DNA of 64,000 bases from Barthelona sp. PCE. Lineage: Eukaryota; Metamonada: BaSk clade. Shown piece after piece: positions 46,073 to 54,457 of this stretch. Each line of letters opens with the position of its first letter. Position 1 is the stretch's first letter. The stretch is from assembly GCA_040285745.1 (NCBI GenBank), contig JAUFOR010000005.1, forward strand, positions 702,954 through 766,953, in the 5' to 3' direction. Under the pieces are notes generated by a model. The model was not told where the DNA came from and ran no database searches. It saw nothing but the letters and a program-made list of their open reading frames with translations. The position numbers and the translations under genes are program-made.

Positions 46073-48196
46073 ATGCCTAGAAAGATTAATAATGGTATTA
46101 ATTTTTGCTTAAAGCTTGCATCGAAGTATAATCAAGTGGATGATGCAAGTGTGGATGATGATGGGATACTACACGACTCCATTCGTGAGATTTTTTATTC
46201 TGAAAATGAGGGCCAGCTAGATTTTGGTGAAAATCATACTGTTGATATTTATTTGGGACAAAAAACCAATATTCCTTCTATAAATTCCCATAAGAACATT
46301 GTTTCGTGTATGTATTCCACAACAACTGCGTTCAATTTAGGTTCAGTTCCAAAATGGTGCTCTAGTCTTAAACGATGCGCATGGGATCATATGCTGTACT
46401 ACTGTGAACCAGAGAGAGTGTTACGAAATGACAAATTCTTAAGTGTTGCTTTTTTCACCTTCTATTATGGCCAGTTTACTTTTTCGGGAGTTGATGAACT
46501 ATATAATGTTGACGATAACAAAGAGTTCATTTTCTTGGATCGCAACACGTTCATATCATACTCAGGAGAAGATATACAGATGGTACTAATGGAAGAGGGC
46601 TTTCCAATTAAGAAGATCTACGTTAAAGGAAAGGATTTTGGCACAATAGGGTCATGTTTTTATTTTACGTTCAGGCAAGAAGGTTTTATTATTCGCACGA
46701 GGGATTTCCAATCAGATGCAGATATTACCGGTGATCTTGCCGTGTTTAACTTCCGCTACATTTGTAACCAATCGTATTTACATTCCATGACAGACTGTTT
46801 CACAACATGTTTATATGGGATGGAGAGAGATGGATATAGTGAGTTAAAAGTTCATTATTTTGATGGTGAATTCGTCAGATCCATTAATCTTTGTCTTGCT
46901 TTCCCTCAGCTGACCAACATGGCACGAATGTTTAATATTGAGTACTTGAAACTACAATTGGATGGAGCTGAGAAAGTTATGGTAATGTCCTGCACATTGA
47001 ACCGACGTGAGTGTATCATAGTTTTTGAAGGCGATGATCGCTTACATATTGAGGATTACTCAACTTACGGATACTTTGGACCAAAATATCCGTTTTCACG
47101 TAATTTTGATTATTTACCTCAAATAACAAAGAGATTCATATTTTCAGGAGGTGATTTATTGAAAACAAGCATGCTGTTGAATATTGATGATCTTTTGCTG
47201 TCTATTGATACACGAAGCTATGATATAAAGTGTGTTTTTGAACAAAGTATCGTTTTTACAACAGGCACTCAAATAATCAACTTTGATTTAGGTGGTCAAA
47301 CAGTCTATTCGACAGATAAGTGGTCTTTCTGGTCTCCTGGGAACAATAAGATGCCAAATATTCACACATCAATGAATGTTGGAGGGTATCTTGTGCTTGT
47401 TGTTCATGAAAATAACCTTTTCAACTACTTCTGTTATGATGTCAGATCATATAATCCTGCTGATTCTTCCAATGTGATGAGTGGTTTTCTCTTTCGAATA
47501 GGTCGAAGACACATTTTGTTGGACATATCAACAGAATACGTTCGTTTTTGTGTCCATATCAACAATATTTGTAGAGTATATGATTACCTGATTGGTTCCA
47601 AGTGTGTTAAGCTGTTATTTGAAATCGATAACTGTCAAATTTCGCAGTGCACAGGAATTACAGAGAAGAAAATTCAGATAAACTCGGAATACATCTATTA
47701 TTTTGAATTAAGAGGCGATGAATGGGTTAATACCATGGATGAAAGAAAGTTTAAACCAAACAGCGGTTGTACAACTGTTGTTTTTGGTGAGAAACAATGC
47801 ACTGTCAAAGATCTGTTTTCTTATGCAATTACCAGTAATGTGATTCTTTGTGAAACTGGAGTATATTTGGTAGAGAATGATGGTCTGAGTGCAGAGTTGA
47901 ATTGTAGAAAAATAGTCGATCTGAAAGGCCAAGGAATTGAAGGATTACATATGTTCACTACATTGCTTATGCCAAACAGTTTCGTTGCTGCAAAATTGGA
48001 TGGAAAGACTTTGCGTCATCGCACCTATATTTTCAATGAGAATGGTGCTTGCAATATGGAGCAGAACGATATAGACTTATGTAATTACTTCATGAATGCA
48101 GTATATTCAGACTTTACTGACTGTTTTGTGGGTAATGATCGGCAATTATTAACAGAGAATCTGTGCGAGATAAACATCCATGTTGACCAATTATAA
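46073..48196 (+). CDS. MPR-starting beta-rich protein, unknown
   Basis: 707 residues starting MPRKINNGINFCLKLASKYN. The length is close to that of the 8497 family (697-706). Many aromatic and Cys residues, short strands and acidic loops (IINFDLGGQTVYSTDKW, VLVVHENNLFNYFCYDV) suggest a propeller-like fold. No targeting signals. Only the MPR start and composition link it to the neighbours. It is the divergent partner of the 45858 gene. Confidence 0.8.
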   Translation: MPRKINNGINFCLKLASKYNQVDDASVDDDGILHDSIREIFYSENEGQLDFGENHTVDIYLGQKTNIPSINSHKNIVSCMYSTTTAFNLGSVPKWCSSLKRCAWDHMLYYCEPERVLRNDKFLSVAFFTFYYGQFTFSGVDELYNVDDNKEFIFLDRNTFISYSGEDIQMVLMEEGFPIKKIYVKGKDFGTIGSCFYFTFRQEGFIIRTRDFQSDADITGDLAVFNFRYICNQSYLHSMTDCFTTCLYGMERDGYSELKVHYFDGEFVRSINLCLAFPQLTNMARMFNIEYLKLQLDGAEKVMVMSCTLNRRECIIVFEGDDRLHIEDYSTYGYFGPKYPFSRNFDYLPQITKRFIFSGGDLLKTSMLLNIDDLLLSIDTRSYDIKCVFEQSIVFTTGTQIINFDLGGQTVYSTDKWSFWSPGNNKMPNIHTSMNVGGYLVLVVHENNLFNYFCYDVRSYNPADSSNVMSGFLFRIGRRHILLDISTEYVRFCVHINNICRVYDYLIGSKCVKLLFEIDNCQISQCTGITEKKIQINSEYIYYFELRGDEWVNTMDERKFKPNSGCTTVVFGEKQCTVKDLFSYAITSNVILCETGVYLVENDGLSAELNCRKIVDLKGQGIEGLHMFTTLLMPNSFVAAKLDGKTLRHRTYIFNENGACNMEQNDIDLCNYFMNAVYSDFTDCFVGNDRQLLTENLCEINIHVDQL

Positions 48197-48586
48197 CTGA
48201 TGTTGAAGTCATGAAGGGTATATGGAGCACATTAAATAATACATAGCGCAACAATCCGAATCAACACAAGCTACAAAAAAAAAATAATATCAAATGTCAT
48301 ACATCAAAGTATTTGTAATGTTGTGATACAATATTAGTTATATTGTAAAACATTTAACTGAACTCAAACTTAAAAAAGACCCAAATTCATTAATTTTTAA
48401 AAATAATTTCGAAAACTTCAACAACCCTCTTGTAATTATCACAAATATGCTCTCAATCATAATTAAGTGAGTCTCACTTAATTATGAAAGTAGTAAATAT
48501 GGACTCAATGTAAGATCAAGGTTTGTTTTCCCTTTTAACCACTTAATCTGTGTAGTTAAATTTAATAGAAACAGTGTACGCCGAGA
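48197..48586. other. Intergenic region with perfect palindrome
   Basis: 390 AT-rich bases, including poly-A runs near 48275. The only structured feature is a perfect palindrome listed separately, about 100 bases before the next ATG. Confidence 0.5.
48458..48486. promoter_or_regulatory. 29-base perfect palindrome
   Basis: Two 14-base arms (CATAATTAAGTGAG at 48458-48471 and CTCACTTAATTATG at 48473-48486) flank a single T. It lies 101 bases upstream of the ATG at 48587. It could be a dimeric factor binding site or a cruciform-forming sequence. No second copy was noticed in the window. Confidence 0.5.
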
Positions 48587-49582
48587 ATGCCACAAATCAC
48601 AGCTTTTGAACACGAACAAGACAAACCCACCTATCACATTGAACAACATCAGTACTCAGGAATTGATTCGTTGGATTTCATTGGCGGTTCTGAGCATATT
48701 TTTTACGTTGAATACGGTGATAACACAACAGTATCACTTAAGATTATCAGAGTTGCTGATAATTCCGTTGTGGATTCTTTGGATTTTCATGATGAATTTC
48801 GAATCGATGTTGATGAGTTCCTTATCCATCGAGAAAATGATGCCCTTGTTATATTTGTTATGAATGGATCTGGTTACTATCATGTGAAACTAGATTCGAA
48901 TTTCAGGATTTTGAGCTCAGAATACATATCACGCAGCTTGGTGTACTCTTGTTTAACAGTGGACAACGCAACCCTTTACTACCTTACTCGAAGCTTTTCC
49001 GAATCAGGGAAGTTAGATTACAAAGTTGTTGCTACTGGTTTGAGGGGTGAGAATCCAAGAACTATATTTGAGCAGGAATGTGATCTTATTGATGATATAT
49101 ACGCGCAAAAAGAGATTTTGTTTATTCTTGATGTTGACAGATTGATAATTATCGATACGAAAAACAGTAATTCGATTTTTATTGAAATCAACCACAATGA
49201 AGCATATCCTGTAGTGGTAGATGATCTATATAGTGCTGAATTTGATTGTTTTATTATGTTTTTTAAGGATACAGAGGAATATAAGTGTCTTGTTTTGAAG
49301 CGAGATCTGAATTACGAAATTTTTAGCACTGAAATTTCCTCTGAAGAAACTGACTTTAAAATGTGCACTTCCAAACTTTTGGCTATTGATGAGAGTATCT
49401 ATGTTATTGAGAATATTGATTTTAATCTCAAAACCCTTCAATTTACCAATGTTTTACTTGAGCAGTCTGAAGATGCTTACTCTGCTATGAATGCAGCATG
49501 TGGGAATAGAATACTCTCTGTTGAATATAATGATGACATGTCAGTATTTGATGGAGTTTTATCAATGTTTTTCAAGAATTAG
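48587..49582 (+). CDS. Short MPQ-starting beta-rich protein
   Basis: 331 residues starting MPQITAFEHEQDK. Strand-rich with many Asp (SLDFIGGSEHIFYVEYGD, DDIYAQKEILFILDVDRLII). About half the length of the neighbouring propeller-like proteins, so it may be a shortened member of the group or a different fold. No targeting signals. GGTAAATAG lies just after the stop (49585-49593). Function unknown. Confidence 0.75.
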   Translation: MPQITAFEHEQDKPTYHIEQHQYSGIDSLDFIGGSEHIFYVEYGDNTTVSLKIIRVADNSVVDSLDFHDEFRIDVDEFLIHRENDALVIFVMNGSGYYHVKLDSNFRILSSEYISRSLVYSCLTVDNATLYYLTRSFSESGKLDYKVVATGLRGENPRTIFEQECDLIDDIYAQKEILFILDVDRLIIIDTKNSNSIFIEINHNEAYPVVVDDLYSAEFDCFIMFFKDTEEYKCLVLKRDLNYEIFSTEISSEETDFKMCTSKLLAIDESIYVIENIDFNLKTLQFTNVLLEQSEDAYSAMNAACGNRILSVEYNDDMSVFDGVLSMFFKN

Positions 49583-50330
49583 GTGGTAAATAGTGATAGC
49601 AATAAAGTATAATTTTTCTCTAAAAATCATTTGGTTAACCAATCAAGACAAAGGAATTTTCCACTCTTTGAAATGCTGTTCCAAGCAGTCAATGATGAGA
49701 GGCATTGTGTCACTAGCATACTGCAAAAACATATGGAATGTCTCAATATCCCGATTCCTAATAAAGAAATAGAAAACATTAAAACACAACATACTCTGAG
49801 TGCTACCCTCAGATGTTAACTTCAAATCTGAAAATTAGTGATTTGTAAGCATATGCAGTTGTACAATATTCTTATGAAGCACCCATATCGTACATCCATT
49901 TGTAACGATACCTTGTATAAAAAATTGAATTTCGGTTCCCCTTATTATTCAATTTTTAAACCTTCGTCTCTTTCAACAAACATACATCAGTCGAACAGCC
50001 TGTCGGCAACTGGATCTCTTCCTAAACATATGTCACTAAAATTGGAATCGTTGGACAAGATTGGCATCATGACTTTCGTAATGCAACCAAAAGAGTGGTT
50101 CAGTCCAGCACAAACTCAAAAGGCGTTTGGACGTCGATATCATCGTCCTCAAGTCCGCGCTTTACGGTTGGCATCATGTAAATCAGGAAAATCTGATGAG
50201 AATTAGGCTGAAAATTTGGAAACAGAAGTTTTGGCGCAGTCCAGCATCCAGCGGTGCATGCAGCGGTGTTTACTGAATGCTTATGCATGTGCAATGAAGC
50301 ACGTCCCAAAAGGCGGCTGCTTCGAGCCGT
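49583..50330. other. Unresolved region, possible gene remnants
   Basis: Two weak coding signals overlap. Plus strand: MQLYNILMKHPYRTSICNDT and onward, ending at 50206, about 117 codons. Minus strand: a segment near 49645-49830 ending HFKEWKIPLS, with intron-like borders (GTATGTTG about 49791 and TTTATTAG about 49765, and an ACTAATTTTCAG upstream). A further short minus ORF (MMPTVKRGLEDDDIDV) lies at about 50100-50177. I cannot decide which, if any, is real; decayed gene pieces next to the duplicated segment are likely. Confidence 0.25.
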
Positions 50331-50590
50331 ACCCACAACGCAGCAAAAAAGTGCCCCACAACCAAGCCAATGCCCACACGTGCCAACAATCTTACGTGTC
50401 ACGCGCTACAAGCCCTGCGAACCACATCAATAAATCTGTGAGCGGATAGAAATGCGAATGCAGTTCTGTTTCACATTCTCGCTTTCTGTTTACGCTTCTC
50501 GTGTATTATATCATCTATATATGCCACGTGCAAGCACTAATATTTAGAAATACATGCTTTATCACTGTTCACCTACTTCATTACAGCTAT
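50331..50590 (+). promoter_or_regulatory. Duplicated upstream region of MPR gene copy 2
   Basis: Nearly identical to 8233-8496 before copy 1, with scattered substitutions and small indels. The duplicated unit thus included promoter and gene. The match starts abruptly at 'cacaacgcagc', marking one end of the duplication. Confidence 0.75.
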
Positions 50591-52694
50591 ATGCCTAGGG
50601 TTCGTAAATTCGAGGACGACCTTATCATGCATGCATATCCTGAGGGGCAGCTTATATTTGAGGGCCAGGGTCTAATATTGCTTAAGTCAAGGGAAAACAT
50701 CAGCCTCATTGAAAGCGCCATTGAAGGCAAGGACTTTGTTGGGTATGTGGAGGATACGCGTAAGCCTCTTCAGCACACATCCAAATTAAAAGCTGGAGAA
50801 TCTTACATGATTATCGATGTGCTTCGTGATGTGCTTCGTGATGACGATAATATTGTAATCCATATTGATATCTTATTATTTAGTGATATCATGAGCGATG
50901 AACATACAAGCAGAAGAATATCCTTCCCATTTGAGATCAGTCTAACAAGCGAAATAATTCCGATTGATGAAAACCATCTATTATTCACCTTTTGGGAAAT
51001 CGTTAACAGACGATCACATACCCGTAGACATAGATGCTGCATATTAAATGTTATAACCGAGGAATATAGATGTCTTGGAGATTATGTTCAATCAATCATT
51101 AATTCAAACAACTACATTATGTTAAGGAAATACCAAGATGATACCACATGGCATTACAATTTTTCTGCAGATGACATGGACGATGCACATGAACCTGATA
51201 TTGAGCAGTTAGATGGTGTTAATTTAAAATTCTTCGGGTGTTACAACTCGGATTGCATTTTCTCAGTCAGGTTACTTATGGGGAATGTTGATGAACTAAT
51301 AATATTTGACAGTCAGAGGAACCAAGATAACTTGACAGAAAGGTTTCCACAGCTTAAAGGATTGAATATTCCAAACAGCCCAGATATGGGATTATTTGAG
51401 CTCACTCAAGATGTTTTGTCAATGGTATTCATTTATGTAAGATGTGTGGTAGTTCATATCGAAAACGGTGAATTGAAGATGTCAGAGGGTAAACTGAATT
51501 TCAAGAATGTAATTTGCGATGGCTTGAAGCATATAGATTTGAACGATAATTACTTTCATCATGAAGATTGTGTTTTTTATGGTGTTGATGAAATAACAGG
51601 AAGTTATGGCCCAATCAAATTCAGAACAGTTGATAATGACGTTGTGCGTTTGAAAAGTCTTCAACCAAGAGGAATTTTTTTTGACGGAATAGCGGAAGTG
51701 TATGGTCATATCGCTTCAATAAGATGTTACTTTTTTTTCAGAAAGGAAGCTTATTGTGCTGCGTTGGCGTAGGAAACTGCTTTCACGTATGTGGTGCCAT
51801 ATCTTATCAGTTCATCCAAATGAAGGAGATGATTTTTTTGTAATGGCAGAGGACCATGGTGAAACAAATACATATGTCAAAATTCACTGGCGCTGGTCAG
51901 AATCCAAACCTGTCACAACCATTTTACCTCATTGCGGTTCTATAAACTATGGTTTTATTCTTGGGTTGCCCTTAAATGTTGACTATCGTGAAGATACAGA
52001 ACTGGTGTATTTGGGAGAAAAGGTGATTTTAGAGCTTCCCCCGAATATTTATATTCGAAGTGTTCATGGTTCACATTTTGATAATTCAGCGTGCATTTTA
52101 TGTGAAGAAGCAATCCATTTTTTTCAGCTTAATGTCAACGGGTATGACGTGGAGGTTCAAAAGCACATTGTTTTTGAACATGAATATTTATATGATGTTT
52201 ACTTCAACCCTCGTCCATTGGCTGAAACACCTGATCATCAGCTGTTTGTTGTACATAGACGCAGTGAAGAAGCAGCAACGCAACATTTACACTGTTTAGA
52301 TTGGTCAACAGGAAGCTTCTTAGAGCCTGTTCTCCTTTGGAAGAGATCATATGATGATGAAGCGGAGGAAGGCAACTATTTCCGTAATTTCTTGGGTGAT
52401 TCATACATACAGGTGAGGGGTGGTATCATTAAAGTATACGTTGAAGATGGTGCAATTGAAACGCATTTTTACATAAACGACAGTTTACCATATGAATTGA
52501 ACATAAGCCACGATCCAAATCTGCCCAATAACACTGTTCAAGACATGTCATACGAAGAAGAGACCAAGACAATGGTGCTGAAAACTTACAATATTGAGGA
52601 AGACCCGGAATCGATCAATCCCACAGTGGAATCGTTCCACCTTCCTTCGTTTATGGCCAAGGCGTCCATCGTTGAGTACCATATGCCCGATTAA
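50591..52694 (+). pseudogene. MPR-family copy 2, frameshifted
   Basis: The ATG at 50591 starts MPRVRKFEDDLIMHAYPEGQ, as in copy 1. The frame runs to a TAG at 51770-51772. Homology then continues in another frame from about 51745 to the stop at 52694 (SVHPNEGDDFFVMAE and on to SFHLPSFMAKASIVEYHMPD). Compared with copy 1, two A residues are missing just after the T8 run at about 51735 (TTCAGAAAGG against TTCAAAGAAAGG). There is also a small in-frame duplication (VLRD repeated, about residue 77). Either a recent pseudogene, a sequencing error, or a gene needing a +1 shift. The 3' part shares 203 identical bases with copy 3. Confidence 0.8.
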
Positions 52695-52928
52695 CATGCC
52701 CAGATGAATAATGAATAGCTTCATTACCTTAGCATTAAAAAAGACACTTTTTTTTGAACACTTGTTATAATGGAACAAATTTTTTTAAATTCAGCATAAT
52801 TCATTTCTGCTTCTGAATCATAGGTAACACCTAATGACATATTCCCGCAAGTACAATTGGTAAAAGTAAACAAAGAATAGAATAACAAATGTAGTTCAAT
52901 TTTTCACATGCCTAAGGTTCCAATTTAT

Positions 52929-54392
52929 TTATTTAATTAATACTAGAAAAATAATAACAACTAAAGCTATAAAAAATGAATATAATGTACATTTTTCACA
53001 ATCCTCAATAGGCTTATGGGAATACTCCAAATTGGTTAAACCTTGCATGGTTATGTTTGCATGTATTTTGTTTAAAGGAAATTCCAAAAAAATGCTGTTT
53101 TTGTGGCTAAACTTTGCAGAAATGACTTTGTTACCAAAAAATCTCTTGCCAATTTTAAAACATCCGTTCTTGCTAATTCCATACAAATAAAGAGTACTGT
53201 AACCGATAACATCAAAGTTTGGTACATTGGCACAAATAACCATATAATGTTCATTTACCCTCATCAAATATGCAGCATCAGGTTCATAAACCTCTACAGT
53301 TGAAAAACTCTCTCCTGTGACATCATTAACTAAGATCAATTTTCCGTCATTGGACATCAATTCAAAGCTGCCATCTCTGGTAAGCACCTTCCCATCACCT
53401 TCCTCCATCTTCGGGTTCGCAGCCGCATGCATTGTTGCAGCTATTGAGGGCAATGACTTTTCTGGTTGTTTTTGCTTCTTAGGCTTCGGTTCCAGATCAA
53501 CGCACACAGAAACGCTTCCTCCAAATGAAGGTGCACTGGGTTCAATTATATCAGCGACTGTTAGCGTTTGGTAATCCTCACTGGAAATGGAATTCATCCT
53601 CAATTCATCCGTTGTCTCGTACTTTTGGTTAGCATTAGCAGTGCTCATTGTGTACATCTCCTTGTTTAGAAACGAAAGCGTCACAAACACAATCTCATCG
53701 CGCATTGCCATGTTACAGGCATCAAACGAATAGCTGTTGCTCGCTGAGATAGAAATGTCCAGCTCAGTCACAATATGCGGAAGAGTCGTATGCTCTCCAG
53801 AATCTATATTGTAAAGGCCGATAATAGACTCATTCAGATGCAGATGCTTGGTGGCGATCACCCAGTTGTGGGGGCAAAGGAAAAAACTTATAATCGGAAA
53901 CGGAAGATGGTGCTCGGTTCTGTTCACGAGCGATCCGTCGTTAAGTACTAAGTAAGTGGTTATGACGTTTTGGTTAGCACCGATGATGCCCAGATTCCTG
54001 TCATACACGCACATGTGAGTGCAAACTTCCGGAACAACGACACGGTTCAGAATTTCAATACCATCATCGTTGTATGTGAAAGTAACAAAGTGCGTCTCGC
54101 ACACCCCATCTCTGTTGCTATTGTTGACGATACCGATGGCTCCGTACGTGTCACCGCACGACATCAAGACCTTTTCAGGATTTGTTCCGTTGATGAGTGA
54201 TGACACGTCGTTGTTAAGCTGCGTGTCGATGAACGTGCCCCCTGTGCTCGAGTGCAGGGTAACTTTCCACGCACCGCCGTCAGACGGGGAGAGCAAGATA
54301 TGAACGTGTTTGAACGTGCATTTTGAAGCGTAATTGGGCGCCTCCCGGGCTATATCCGCGATTTTTCGTGCTTTTGATGCATTTCTGCTCAT
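52929..54392 (-). CDS. Putative tail-anchored protein, propeller-like
   Basis: 487 residues starting MSRNASKARKIADIAREAPN. The body is beta-rich with an internal low-complexity Lys/Pro segment (about 300-325, EPKPKKQKQPEKS) that may be a linker between two beta-rich parts. The protein ends in a hydrophobic helix directly before the stop (FFIALVVIIFLVLIK), preceded by CEKCTLYS, so it is probably inserted post-translationally with the body in the cytosol. It lies between MPR copies 2 and 3 on the other strand, its ATG only 65 bases from that of copy 3. Family not recognised. Confidence 0.78.
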   Translation of the reverse strand: MSRNASKARKIADIAREAPNYASKCTFKHVHILLSPSDGGAWKVTLHSSTGGTFIDTQLNNDVSSLINGTNPEKVLMSCGDTYGAIGIVNNSNRDGVCETHFVTFTYNDDGIEILNRVVVPEVCTHMCVYDRNLGIIGANQNVITTYLVLNDGSLVNRTEHHLPFPIISFFLCPHNWVIATKHLHLNESIIGLYNIDSGEHTTLPHIVTELDISISASNSYSFDACNMAMRDEIVFVTLSFLNKEMYTMSTANANQKYETTDELRMNSISSEDYQTLTVADIIEPSAPSFGGSVSVCVDLEPKPKKQKQPEKSLPSIAATMHAAANPKMEEGDGKVLTRDGSFELMSNDGKLILVNDVTGESFSTVEVYEPDAAYLMRVNEHYMVICANVPNFDVIGYSTLYLYGISKNGCFKIGKRFFGNKVISAKFSHKNSIFLEFPLNKIHANITMQGLTNLEYSHKPIEDCEKCTLYSFFIALVVIIFLVLIK

Positions 54393-54457
54393 AAATTTCG
54401 AGCTGAAAGAGGTTATGAAAATTTGTTCATTGTTTTCAGTATTCTCACCACATCCAC

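Noticed and set aside
49645-49830. Minus-strand gene with a 37-base GTATGT...TTATTAG intron
   Set aside because: Both spliced and unspliced frames are open, and no convincing first exon exists, so it was kept only as an unresolved region.
51735-51760. Programmed -1 frameshift at the T8 run in MPR copy 2
   Set aside because: A -1 shift does not reach the frame that continues the homology; a +1 or -2 shift would be needed, and copies 1 and 3 need no shift.
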